Shown: positions 1-7,921 of the stretch, piece after piece
Layout: each line of letters begins with the position of its first letter
Numbering within the stretch: position 1 is the first letter of the stretch
Assembly: GCF_900100955.1 (NCBI RefSeq)
Contig: NZ_FNCC01000007.1
Span: forward strand, 124,001-188,000
Source: Lentzea fradiae
Lineage (GTDB): Bacteria > Actinomycetota > Actinomycetes > Mycobacteriales > Pseudonocardiaceae
Length of the DNA stretch: 64,000 nt
Direction: 5' to 3'
The notes under the pieces: model-generated
The model's database searches: none
Told to the model about the DNA's origin: nothing
What the model saw: only the letters and a program-made list of their open reading frames with translations
Program-made: the position numbers and the translations under genes

Positions 1-22
1 TCTTCGAGTAATTACTCGAAGA
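1..22. promoter_or_regulatory. Perfect 22-bp palindrome upstream of the RiPP cassette
   Basis: The first 22 bases form a perfect palindrome with 11-bp arms (TCTTCGAGTAA and its complement). It ends four bases before a TTGACT -35-like element and about 40 bp before the merR start. That position suits an operator for the MerR-family regulator encoded next, or for another dimeric regulator. It could also be the end of an upstream terminator, because the left flank is outside the window. The symmetry is seen directly; the operator role is inference. Confidence 0.55.
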
Positions 23-25
23 GTC

Positions 26-55
26 TTGACTCGACTAGCTGGGGCTCGCCAGGAT
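26..55 (+). promoter_or_regulatory. Candidate promoter of the merR-TOMM operon
   Basis: TTGACT at 26-31 is followed after 18 bp by CAGGAT at 50-55. Initiation about seven bases downstream would fall on or next to the GTG at 63, so the transcript may be leaderless. No Shine-Dalgarno precedes that GTG. The four downstream genes overlap or nearly touch, so this is the only obvious promoter for the cassette. Confidence 0.4.
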
Positions 56-62
56 CTGTGGC

Positions 63-914
63 GTGTCCGAATCGCTGACCATCGACGAGCTCGCCGCCCG
101 GATCGGCCTGCCCAGTAGCACCATTCGCATGTACCAGACGAAGGGTGTGCTGCACGCGCCGAGACGGCAGGGGCGCGTGGCGTACTACGACGCCTCGCAC
201 GTCGAGCGGTTGACGTTGGTGCAGCGGTTGCAGCAGAGGGGTTTCTCGCTGCCTGCGATCGCGGAGCTGATTCAGGCGCGGGAGAAGGGCGAGTCGGTCG
301 CCGCGGTGCTCGGCATGGGCGAGACCGAGGGGCCCGACGACTGGGTTCGGATCAAGGTGCGCGACATCCGGCACCTCGTTCCGATGGGAGAGGTCCAACC
401 GCGACTCCTCCTCCGGGCCATGCGGTTGGGTCTTGTGCGGTGGAAGTACGGCTGGCCGCACGCGCGCCGCTGGGCACTCGAGGCGGGCGGCAGGCTCGCC
501 GGTCTCCGGGTGCCCAGCGACGACGTCATGGACAGCTTCACGCGGCTGCGCACGGCGACGGACGCGATCGCCGCCGACTTCGTGCGGTTGTTCGAGCAGC
601 GGTTCTGGCCCGAGCTGGCGCGCAAGGCCGGGGACGAGAACCAGCTGGAGAACGTGCGGGCGTTGCTCGTGGAGCTGACCTACACGGCGGAGACCGCTGT
701 GGTGGGGACGTTGCGCGAGTCGATCAGGGACGCGGCGGAGGAGTTCGCCGCGCGGCACGGGTTGCTGCCCAGCGACGACTTCCAGCCCGCGTGGGCTGAG
801 CAGCCGCTGCCGCCGATCGCCGAGAACCTGATGGACCCGGCCGGTGACCTGCCGAGCGAGCAGGAGATCGAGAGCTTCCTCCGGAGGGGGGACGAGGATG
901 AGCCTGGTCGCTGA
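63..914 (+). CDS. MerR-family transcriptional regulator of the TOMM cassette
   Basis: A winged helix-turn-helix of MerR type occupies about residues 4-70 (LTIDELAARIGLPSSTIRMY, then the YYD..H.ERL wing region). A long C-terminal domain of unknown ligand brings the protein to 283 aa, about twice the length of a minimal MerR protein. No cysteine cluster typical of metal sensors is seen. The start is GTG without a Shine-Dalgarno, consistent with a leaderless mRNA. The gene overlaps the next one by 17 bp and so is almost certainly co-transcribed with the biosynthetic genes. It is inferred to be their pathway-specific activator or repressor. Confidence 0.8.
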   Translation: MSESLTIDELAARIGLPSSTIRMYQTKGVLHAPRRQGRVAYYDASHVERLTLVQRLQQRGFSLPAIAELIQAREKGESVAAVLGMGETEGPDDWVRIKVRDIRHLVPMGEVQPRLLLRAMRLGLVRWKYGWPHARRWALEAGGRLAGLRVPSDDVMDSFTRLRTATDAIAADFVRLFEQRFWPELARKAGDENQLENVRALLVELTYTAETAVVGTLRESIRDAAEEFAARHGLLPSDDFQPAWAEQPLPPIAENLMDPAGDLPSEQEIESFLRRGDEDEPGR

Positions 915-1689
915 TCCCGCCTGGCGCGCCCAGCTGCGGGACGAAGGACTCGTCGTGTACGCGGGGGCGGATCTCGCGTACCTGATGCCCGACCTGCCCG
1001 GGACGGTGGCCGTGGCGCTGGCGGGACTGTTCGAACCGGTGCTGACGGGGGTGGTTCGGACGGTCGACGAAAGCCGGTTGGGGGAACCGGTGCGCCGGCA
1101 CGTGGCCCAGCTGAGGACCCTGGGCGCTCTCCGCCCGGCGGGGCTGCCCTCCGGCGACGGGGTGCCGATGAAGGTCGGCACGCTCGTCGTCGGGGAGGCG
1201 CCCGCCGGGCCGGTGGAGCGGTTGCCGCACGACGAGGAGCCGGACCTGCTGCTCGTCGTGCGGACGACCGGGACGCTGCTCGACCTGGTCGAGGTGGCGC
1301 GGTCCACCGAGGTCCCGCACCTGCTGCTGGACCTCGCCTACCACCACACCGCCGCGATCGGGCCGTTCGTCGTGCCCGGTTCCGGCGCGTGCCTGGCGTG
1401 TCTCGCGGTGCGGGCGGGACGGCGGTGGGGAGATCCGCCTCCTCCCCCGCGTCCGGCGGTGCTGCGTCACGAGTTCCCGATTTCTCTTGCACTGCAAGCG
1501 GTTCAGAACATCCGCGCGGGCTCCCTGGCGCTGCTCGACACGGTCGTGACCGTCAACCTCGACGAGTTCACCACGACCCGCGAGAGCGTTCTTCCGGCAG
1601 CCGGCTGCGAAATCTGCCCGACGGTCGAGGTCGGGCGCGTGACACTTCCCTGGGGAGACCATGAACGCGACGGCAGTACGGTTACCTGA
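898..1689 (+). CDS. TOMM leader-peptide-binding (E1-like, C-type) protein
   Basis: This 263-aa protein resembles the C-type component of azoline cyclodehydratases, which binds the precursor leader through an N-terminal RiPP recognition element and delivers it to the YcaO partner. Residues 18-55 fit the winged-helix recognition element. Two CxxC pairs (C165/C168 and C237/C240) match the structural zinc site of the degenerate E1-like fold. The ATG start lies inside the end of merR, and the 3' end overlaps the precursor gene by 29 bp. It is discrete rather than fused to the YcaO protein, as in SagC/SagD systems. The assignment rests on the CxxC pattern and gene context. Confidence 0.75.
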   Translation: MSLVADPAWRAQLRDEGLVVYAGADLAYLMPDLPGTVAVALAGLFEPVLTGVVRTVDESRLGEPVRRHVAQLRTLGALRPAGLPSGDGVPMKVGTLVVGEAPAGPVERLPHDEEPDLLLVVRTTGTLLDLVEVARSTEVPHLLLDLAYHHTAAIGPFVVPGSGACLACLAVRAGRRWGDPPPPPRPAVLRHEFPISLALQAVQNIRAGSLALLDTVVTVNLDEFTTTRESVLPAAGCEICPTVEVGRVTLPWGDHERDGSTVT

Positions 1690-2203
1690 CCAGTTCTCAC
1701 CCGGTGCGGTCGCCTCCAACGCCGCGACGCCCACCTGTTGCTGTTGTTGTTGCTGCTGCGCGATTTCCTCGGTCGGTGCGGCTGTGCAGATCCCGGCCGC
1801 ATTGCACCAGGACACCAAAGACCTGCCGCGGCGCCGCAGCCTGCTCGTGCTGCCGTCCGCGCTCCTGCCCTTGCTGGTCTTCGCGTCGCCGTTCATCGTC
1901 GGCGCCACGTCGGCCGACCCGCACTGGGGCTGGTGGCTCGGTGGCATCGTCGCGGCACTGGGGTGGGCCGTCGCGTCCGGGTTTCTGGCCCGGTCGCCGA
2001 AGCCGTGGGCGAGCCTGGCCCGGCTGCTCGGCTGGATCGCGCTGTGGTGCCTGGAGCCGTTCGTGGCGCTGCCGCTGGTGGCCCTCCTGGCCGGGACGAG
2101 CGGGCTGGGGGACGCGGCGATCTGGGTCGGCGTCGGCCTCTACCTCTGCGGGGCGCTCGGGTTCGGCTACGCGCTCTTCCACCACTACCGGGCCAAGCGG
2201 TGA
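1661..2203 (+). CDS. TOMM precursor: octa-cysteine core fused to a four-helix membrane domain
   Basis: Residues 1-25 resemble a TOMM leader. Residues 26-33 are eight consecutive cysteines, followed by AISSVGAAV, much like the Cys-rich start of streptolysin S-type cores. Instead of ending there, the frame continues without a stop into a charged linker (residues 51-59, with RRR at 57-59) and four hydrophobic stretches at about 60-82, 89-110, 116-145 and 150-172, ending in HHYRAKR. The start is supported by GGGGAGA just upstream of the ATG. The gene lies between the leader-binding and YcaO genes, overlapping both. Four of the eight Cys codons are TGT, unusual in so GC-rich a region. The heterocyclised core is inferred; the membrane part could be an anchor, exporter or self-protection domain. 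Known streptolysin-type precursors are short peptides without such a domain. Confidence 0.75.
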   Translation: MNATAVRLPDQFSPGAVASNAATPTCCCCCCCCAISSVGAAVQIPAALHQDTKDLPRRRSLLVLPSALLPLLVFASPFIVGATSADPHWGWWLGGIVAALGWAVASGFLARSPKPWASLARLLGWIALWCLEPFVALPLVALLAGTSGLGDAAIWVGVGLYLCGALGFGYALFHHYRAKR

Positions 2204-3357
2204 GGACCGTCGCGGAGGCGCTCGCCGAGCGCGCGGTCGGGTGGCGTCAGGGCGTGGTGTCCCAGCTGCACCCCGTGCCGCACAGCCTGTCCGATGTGGA
2301 CCTGGAGGGCTGGGCGGCGGTGCCGGAGCCGTTCGCGACCGGCGGCACCTCCGGTGGCACGTCGCGGATCGCGGCGATCGCCGAGGCGCTGGAACGCCAC
2401 GCCGCCGCGCGAGCACCGCTGGAGGTCGTCACCGAGGGCGAGTGCTGGCCGTTGGACCACTTCAGCCTTCACACGGTCGAGCAGCGCGTGGCGCCGAACT
2501 ACCGCTACCGCAAGGGATACGTCGACACCCGGTACACGCGGGCGTGGACGTTGCCCGGCAACGAACCGATCCGCGTGCCAGCCGGGCTGGTGGCGTTGGA
2601 CGCCTCGTACGGCCTCCCGGCGACGTCGTCCGGTCTCGCGGCGGGTCCGTCGACGACGAGTGCCCTGCTCAGGGCCGTGCAGGAACTGGTCGAACGTGAC
2701 GCGTTCACGACGACGTGGCTGCACTCCATCGCACCGCCGCGGTTCACGACGGACCTGCCACACGGTGTGCAGGCGTTCGACCTCACCCCCGCGTACAGCC
2801 CGCACCCGGTGGTCTCGGTGGCGGGTTCGCTGCCGGTCGCCGGCAAGCCGCGTCCCACGCTCGGGCTCGCCTGCCGCGCCACGGTGGAAGAAGCGGTGCG
2901 GAAGGCGTACGAGGAGTGGGTGCAGGGCACCGTGTTCATCGAGGTGTGGTTGGCGCGCAACGGGGACACGCCCGTCGAAGAGCCCACCGACTTCGACCAG
3001 CACGCCGTGTACTACGCGACGAACCCGGCGAAGTGGGACGCGCTGCCGTGGTTCACAGGTCCGGAAGCCCCGCCACCGCCGGACGCGGCGGCCGTGGGCA
3101 CCGCCGCTACCGAACTGACGGAGCTGGTGCACTCGCTGGACGACGCCGGTATCCGTCTCGCCTACCGCGAACTCACCACGCCGGAACTCTCGGCCGTCGG
3201 GCTGCACTGCGTGCGCGTGCTGTCCCCCGACCTCGCGCCGCTGCACGCCGACCACCGCTGGCCGCACCTCGGCGGACGGGCCCGCGAGCTCGGCTGGCGC
3301 TACCCGCACGCCACCCCGGGCGTGTTCCCGAATCCCGCACCGCATCCGCTGGGGTGA
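2200..3357 (+). CDS. YcaO-domain azoline cyclodehydratase (D-type)
   Basis: This 385-aa YcaO protein is predicted to convert Cys/Ser/Thr of the precursor core to azolines using ATP. ATP and magnesium motifs are visible at residues 48-67 (GGTS...EALERH) and 144-168 (SGLAAGP followed by QELVERDA). The C-terminus ends in a proline ladder, PNPAPHP at residues 377-383, matching the PxPxP tail important for catalysis in azoline-forming YcaO enzymes. The GTG start overlaps the precursor stop by 4 bp (GTGA), implying translational coupling. The preceding C-type protein would be its obligate partner. Confidence 0.88.
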   Translation: MRTVAEALAERAVGWRQGVVSQLHPVPHSLSDVDLEGWAAVPEPFATGGTSGGTSRIAAIAEALERHAAARAPLEVVTEGECWPLDHFSLHTVEQRVAPNYRYRKGYVDTRYTRAWTLPGNEPIRVPAGLVALDASYGLPATSSGLAAGPSTTSALLRAVQELVERDAFTTTWLHSIAPPRFTTDLPHGVQAFDLTPAYSPHPVVSVAGSLPVAGKPRPTLGLACRATVEEAVRKAYEEWVQGTVFIEVWLARNGDTPVEEPTDFDQHAVYYATNPAKWDALPWFTGPEAPPPPDAAAVGTAATELTELVHSLDDAGIRLAYRELTTPELSAVGLHCVRVLSPDLAPLHADHRWPHLGGRARELGWRYPHATPGVFPNPAPHPLG

Positions 3358-3362
3358 CACCG

Positions 3363-4016
3363 ATGTTCGAGGAATTCTGGGCCGCCAGCCGGTTCTCCCC
3401 GCTGCACCAGCGCAGGCTCGGCGAGCGGCTGCGCGACTTCCGGCCACAGCCCACGGTGATCGACCCGCTGGAGCTGCCCTCACCGCCCGTTCCCCTGCCC
3501 AGGCCGCAAGACCGGTTGCAGAAGCTCTTCCGGGCGCGGAGGAGCATCCGCGAGTTCACCGCGAAACCGTTGACGGACAAGCAACTCGGCACGGTCCTGG
3601 GTGCTCTGCTGGACAACAGCTGCCCGTCGGCGGGCGGGTTGCAGTCGTTGCGCTGCTACGCGTTCGTCGGCGGACGCGCGGTCCGCTACGACTTCCACCG
3701 CCACGCCTTGCAGGACATCGGTCCCGCCCCGGACAACCTCGCCGAGATCCTCGGAACGCCTTCCGCGCCACCACTGACGATCGTGCTGGTGCTGGCGGAC
3801 GCCGAGCTGTTCGAGAAGTACGGCGAACGAGCGGGCCGGTTCGGCCTCGTCGAGGCGGGCGCGGCGGCCCAGACCATCTGCCTCCGGCTCGCGGAACAAC
3901 GGCTGGGCGGCCACCTCCTCGGCGGGGTGGCGGACAACGAGATGCTGCGCGCGCTCGGCCTGCCGGCGGGACTGCGCGTGGCGACGGCGATCGCGTGCGG
4001 GCACGCTGTCACCTGA
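3363..4016 (+). CDS. SagB-type FMN-dependent azoline dehydrogenase
   Basis: This 217-aa nitroreductase-fold protein has the phosphate-binding RRSIREF motif (residues 59-65), the PSAGGLQSL loop (88-96), and a C-terminal half ending in LLGGVADNEMLRALGLP. All are typical of SagB/McbC-like dehydrogenases that oxidise azolines to aromatic azoles. Its ATG lies 5 bp after the ycaO stop, in the same operon. Its presence predicts that the cysteine run is matured to thiazoles rather than left as thiazolines. It appears to be the last gene of the cassette. Confidence 0.85.
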   Translation: MFEEFWAASRFSPLHQRRLGERLRDFRPQPTVIDPLELPSPPVPLPRPQDRLQKLFRARRSIREFTAKPLTDKQLGTVLGALLDNSCPSAGGLQSLRCYAFVGGRAVRYDFHRHALQDIGPAPDNLAEILGTPSAPPLTIVLVLADAELFEKYGERAGRFGLVEAGAAAQTICLRLAEQRLGGHLLGGVADNEMLRALGLPAGLRVATAIACGHAVT

Positions 4017-4099
4017 CGTTCAGCCGATCGTGTCTACCGGGCTCAGTCGATCACCGCTACAACTGGGCGAGACCCTGCTCACATCCGAGGGAGCTCGCC

Positions 4100-4567
4100 A
4101 TGTCGAAGACCCTGCGTTCGGCGTTCGTCGGTGCCGCCGCCACCCTGTCCCTGCTCTTCACCGTTGCCCCGGCGTCCGCCGTGGACGTCGTCGCGGTCAC
4201 CGACGACTACCTCTACTCGAAGTCCCTCAGCCAGTTCACAACACTGCGCGCGCAGCAGCCGTACGCGGGCCAGCTCGACTGGTCGTCCGACGGCTGCTCG
4301 TCCTCGCCGGACAACCCGTTCGGCTTCACCTTCCTGCCGACCTGCCACCGGCACGACTTCGGCTACCGCAACTACAAGCGGCAGTCGCGCTTCACCGAGG
4401 CCAACCGGCTGCGCATCGACAACAACTTCAAGGCCGACATGTACAACCAGTGCGGTAGCAACTGGGCGTGCAAGCGGACCGCGGACGTGTACTACGCGGC
4501 GGTGCGCCAGTTCGGCGGCAGCGGTGCGTCGACGGCGAAGATCATGCAGCAGGCCGGCCTGAAGTAA
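4100..4567 (+). CDS. Secreted prokaryotic phospholipase A2
   Basis: Signal peptide residues 1-27 end in APASA, with cleavage predicted before Val28. The mature part carries the prokaryotic PLA2 signature CHRHDFGYRNY, with H85-D86 as catalytic pair. Cysteines C66/C82 and a second pair near NQCGSNWAC suggest two disulfides, as in the Streptomyces enzyme. It should release fatty acids from phospholipids outside the cell. The ATG at 4100 is chosen because the signal peptide begins there. The gene follows the TOMM cassette after 83 bp and could be read through from it or have its own promoter. A functional link to the cassette is not established. Confidence 0.88.
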   Translation: MSKTLRSAFVGAAATLSLLFTVAPASAVDVVAVTDDYLYSKSLSQFTTLRAQQPYAGQLDWSSDGCSSSPDNPFGFTFLPTCHRHDFGYRNYKRQSRFTEANRLRIDNNFKADMYNQCGSNWACKRTADVYYAAVRQFGGSGASTAKIMQQAGLK

Positions 4568-4585
4568 CCGGCGGGACGGGTTTCC

Positions 4586-4618
4586 GGCCGTGAAGCAGCC
4601 AGGGAGGGCTTCACGGCC
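4586..4618. terminator. Hairpin between convergent PLA2 and ftsK genes
   Basis: GGCCGTGAAG at 4586-4595 is the exact reverse complement of 4609-4618, giving a 10-bp stem with a 13-base loop. It lies between the 3' ends of two convergent genes and can serve both strands. No U-tract follows, as is common in high-GC actinobacteria. Confidence 0.7.
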
Positions 4619-4636
4619 AGAGACCCGGTGGTGCCG

Positions 4637-7030
4637 CTACTCGTCGCCGTCCGGACCGCCGCCACGCATCAGGTGGATCACCGAGTCCAGCTCGTCCGGC
4701 TTGATCAGCACCTCGCGCGCCTTCGAGCCCTCGGACGGGCCGACGACGCCGCGCGTCTCCAGCAGGTCCATCAGGCGGCCCGCCTTGGCGAAGCCGACGC
4801 GGAGCTTGCGCTGCAGCATCGACGTCGAGCCGAACTGCGACGTCACGATCAGCTCGGTCGCCTGCACCAGCAGCTCCAGGTCGTCGCCGATGTCGGCGTC
4901 GATCTCCTTCTTGTCGCCCGCCTTCTGCGCCGTGACGCCGTCGGTGTACTCGGGCTGCGCCTGGTTCTTGGTGAAGTCGACGATCTGGGAGATCTCCTCG
5001 TCGCCGACGAACGCGCCCTGGATGCGCACCGGCTTCGAGGCGCCCATCGGCAGGTAGAGGCCGTCGCCCATGCCGATCAGCTTCTCGGCGCCCGGCTGGT
5101 CGAGGATGACCCGCGAGTCGGTCAGCGACGACGTCGCGAACGCCAGGCGGGACGGGACGTTCGTCTTGATCAGGCCGGTGACGACGTCGACGGACGGGCG
5201 CTGGGTCGCGAGGACGAGGTGGATGCCCGCGGCACGCGCCTTCTGCGTGATGCGGACGATCGCGTCCTCCACGTCGCGCGGCGCGGTCATCATCAGGTCG
5301 GCCAGCTCGTCGACGATCGCCATGATGTACGGGTACGGGCGGTACTCGCGCTCCGAGCCGGGCGGGGCGGTGATCTCGCCGGACTTCACCTTGCGGTTGA
5401 AGTCGTCGATGTGGCGCACCCGGTTGACCTGCATGTCCTGGTAGCGCTGCTCCATCTCCTCGACGAGCCACGCGAGCGCCGCCGCCGCCTTCTTCGGTTG
5501 CGTGATGATCGGCGTGATCAGGTGCGGGATGCCCTCGTACGGCGTCAGCTCGACCATCTTCGGGTCGATCAGGATCATCCTGACCTCGTCCGGCGTCGCG
5601 CGGGCGAGCAGCGACACCAGCATCGAGTTCACGAACGACGACTTGCCGGACCCCGTGGAACCCGCGACGAGCAGGTGCGGCATCTTCGTCAGGTTCGCGG
5701 TGACCATGTGGCCCTCGATGTCCTTGCCCAGGCCCACCACCATCGGGTGCGTGTCCTCGAGCGTGGACGGCGAGCGCAGCACGTCGCCCAGGCGCACCAT
5801 CTCGCGGTCGCTGTTGGGGACCTCGATGCCCACCGCTGACTTGCCGGGGATCGGGGCGAGCAGGCGGACGTTGTCCGTCGCGACGGCGTAGGCGATGTTC
5901 TTGGTCAGCGCGGTGATCTTCTCGACCTTCACGCCGGGGCCGAGCTCGACCTCGTAGCGCGTGACCGTCGGGCCGCGGGTGAAGCCGGTGACCTGGGCGT
6001 CGATCGAGAACTGGTCCAGCACGCCGGTGATGGCCTCGATCATCTGGTCGTTGGCCTTGCTGCGGGCCTTCGGCGCGTCGCCGTCCTTGAGGATCTCCGG
6101 CGGCGGCAGCTGGTAGTCGCCCTCGACGGCGCGCACGGCCATCGCCGGGGCCGCCGCGGCGGCCTTCTTCCCCTTCGGCGCGGGCACCGGTCTCGGCGCG
6201 GGCTCCGGCTCGGGTTCGGGCTCCTCCAGCGGGAGCTCCGGTTCCTCCGAGACGGTCTCCGCGGCCTGGCGGCGGCGCGACGGGCGGCGCAGGCGGGGCG
6301 GCTTCGGTTCCCGCTCCGGCTCCTCCTCCACGTCCACCGGCGGCTCGGAGGGCTCGCGGTGCACGAGGGCGCGAAGTCGTTGCGGCACCTCGCGAACGGG
6401 CCAGTGCAGCACGCACAGCAGACCGAAGACGAAGATCATCACGAGCAGCGGGCCCGCGACCCACGGGGTGAGGCCCTGCGCGAGGAAGCCACCGGCGAGG
6501 TAGCCGAGCGCGCCACCCGCGTCGCGCCGGGCGAGCGGGTCCGCCGGCAGACCGCCGATGAGGTGGAACATGCCCAGCACGCCGATGCTGATCAGCACAC
6601 CGCCGACGACGAGCCGGAACCGCTCCTCCGGCTTGGAGTCCGTGCACATCAGCGTCACGCCGATGCCGAACAGCACGACCGGGACGATCACGGCGGGAAA
6701 GCCGACGGAGCTGCGCACGGCGACGTCGACCCACTGGCCGACCGGGCCGCCCGCCTGCCACCACACACCGGCGCCGGTGATCATGGAGAGCGCGATCAGG
6801 AACAGGCCGATGCCGTCCCGGCGGTGTTCGGGTTCGAGTCCCTTGGTGCCGGTGATCGCACGGACCACGCTGCCCACACCACGTCCCAGAGCGCCCCACA
6901 CGGCGCTGATGGCGCCACCACCGCTCCTGCGCGGGGCGGGCTTTTTGGACGCGGTGGATCGCGTACGCGGCTTTGCTGGTGCTTTGCCGCGTGACGTGGT
7001 CTTTCTCGAAGTCCCTGTACGCCCGGCCAT
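4637..7030 (-). CDS. ftsK: DNA translocase FtsK/SpoIIIE family
   Basis: A 797-aa septal DNA translocase that moves chromosome termini across the division septum. It has a basic N-terminus, about four membrane helices in residues 50-190, a Pro/Glu-rich linker, a RecA-like motor with Walker A STGSGKS near residue 455 and a downstream Walker B region, then a C-terminal gamma winged helix (about residues 730-797) that would read KOPS-like sequences. The start at MAGRTGTSRK is preferred over an upstream in-frame start because the extra 22 residues look non-coding. Its stop faces the PLA2 terminator. Confidence 0.93.
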   Translation of the reverse strand: MAGRTGTSRKTTSRGKAPAKPRTRSTASKKPAPRRSGGGAISAVWGALGRGVGSVVRAITGTKGLEPEHRRDGIGLFLIALSMITGAGVWWQAGGPVGQWVDVAVRSSVGFPAVIVPVVLFGIGVTLMCTDSKPEERFRLVVGGVLISIGVLGMFHLIGGLPADPLARRDAGGALGYLAGGFLAQGLTPWVAGPLLVMIFVFGLLCVLHWPVREVPQRLRALVHREPSEPPVDVEEEPEREPKPPRLRRPSRRRQAAETVSEEPELPLEEPEPEPEPAPRPVPAPKGKKAAAAAPAMAVRAVEGDYQLPPPEILKDGDAPKARSKANDQMIEAITGVLDQFSIDAQVTGFTRGPTVTRYEVELGPGVKVEKITALTKNIAYAVATDNVRLLAPIPGKSAVGIEVPNSDREMVRLGDVLRSPSTLEDTHPMVVGLGKDIEGHMVTANLTKMPHLLVAGSTGSGKSSFVNSMLVSLLARATPDEVRMILIDPKMVELTPYEGIPHLITPIITQPKKAAAALAWLVEEMEQRYQDMQVNRVRHIDDFNRKVKSGEITAPPGSEREYRPYPYIMAIVDELADLMMTAPRDVEDAIVRITQKARAAGIHLVLATQRPSVDVVTGLIKTNVPSRLAFATSSLTDSRVILDQPGAEKLIGMGDGLYLPMGASKPVRIQGAFVGDEEISQIVDFTKNQAQPEYTDGVTAQKAGDKKEIDADIGDDLELLVQATELIVTSQFGSTSMLQRKLRVGFAKAGRLMDLLETRGVVGPSEGSKAREVLIKPDELDSVIHLMRGGGPDGDE

Positions 7031-7147
7031 GTCTCTAAGGTAGTCCCTTGCGCCCCAGCAGCCCCGTTTGCAACTGGGACGCGTGCGAAAGCTCATGGTT
7101 CACCGGATCGTGTCCGATGTCCTCACGACACGCCGTACGCTGCGCGC

Positions 7148-7921
7148 GTGTCCACACCGCTCATCTGGCGCGTGCTCATGGCGATCGACCGTGGCTTCGT
7201 CGCGCTGACCGGCAAGCTCGAGGTGTCGGGAGACATCCCGAAGGAACTCCTCGGCAAGCCGTTGCTGCTGGCGTCCAACCACATCGGCAACATCGACCCG
7301 ATGGTGCTCATCGCGGCGTGCCGCAAGATGGGCGTCAACCCGCGCTTCATGCTCGCGGGCGGCCTGCTCGACGCACCGGTCGCGGGCCCGATCCTCAAGG
7401 CGAGCGGCCACCTGCGCGTCGACCGGCGGTCCGCGAACGCGGGCGAGGCGATGCACCGGGCCGTCGAGGCGCTGCGCGAGGGCGGCGACCCGATCGCCGT
7501 CTACCCCGAGGGCAAGATCACGCTCGACCCCGGCATGTGGCCCGAGCGCGGCAAGACCGGTGTCGCACGGATGGCTCTCGGCGGCGGCATTCCGGTCATC
7601 CCGATCAGCCAGTGGGGGGCGCACGAGGGCGTCTACTGGGGCAACCTCAGCGTCGGCGGGTGGAGGGACCTCCTGCCGTACCTGACGTCCTGGCTGCGGG
7701 CGATCCGCAGGCGGCCGACGTTCAAGGTCCACTTCGGCAAGCCGGTGGACCTCGGCGACCTGAAGGCGGAGACGATGGGCGACGCCCGCCGGGCGCACGA
7801 ACGCATCATGCTCGCGATCACCGAGGGCCTCGTGCCACTGCGTCTCGACGAGCCGGACCTGCCGCGCTTCCACGACCCGACGCGCCCGACGACCGGGACC
7901 TCCCCCTGGCGGCCCGCGTGA
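7148..7921 (+). CDS. PlsC-like 1-acyl-glycerol-3-phosphate acyltransferase
   Basis: A 257-aa lysophospholipid acyltransferase-family protein. The catalytic NHxxxxD motif is visible (SNHIGNIDPM, residues 38-47), as is the acceptor-binding block VYPEGKIT near residue 120 in place of the usual EGTRS. The product is probably phosphatidate or a related acylated lipid made at the membrane. The GTG start lies 117 bp from ftsK, which is transcribed divergently. Its 3' end overlaps the convergent membrane-protein gene by 104 bp. Confidence 0.85.
   Translation: MSTPLIWRVLMAIDRGFVALTGKLEVSGDIPKELLGKPLLLASNHIGNIDPMVLIAACRKMGVNPRFMLAGGLLDAPVAGPILKASGHLRVDRRSANAGEAMHRAVEALREGGDPIAVYPEGKITLDPGMWPERGKTGVARMALGGGIPVIPISQWGAHEGVYWGNLSVGGWRDLLPYLTSWLRAIRRRPTFKVHFGKPVDLGDLKAETMGDARRAHERIMLAITEGLVPLRLDEPDLPRFHDPTRPTTGTSPWRPA

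Noticed and set aside
724..1947. Minus-strand frame with a poly-glutamine run (Q8-Q9) opposite the poly-cysteine core
   Set aside because: It is the antisense reading of the (TGY)8 run; the plus-strand genes have ribosome-binding sites, overlaps and family motifs, while this frame has none.
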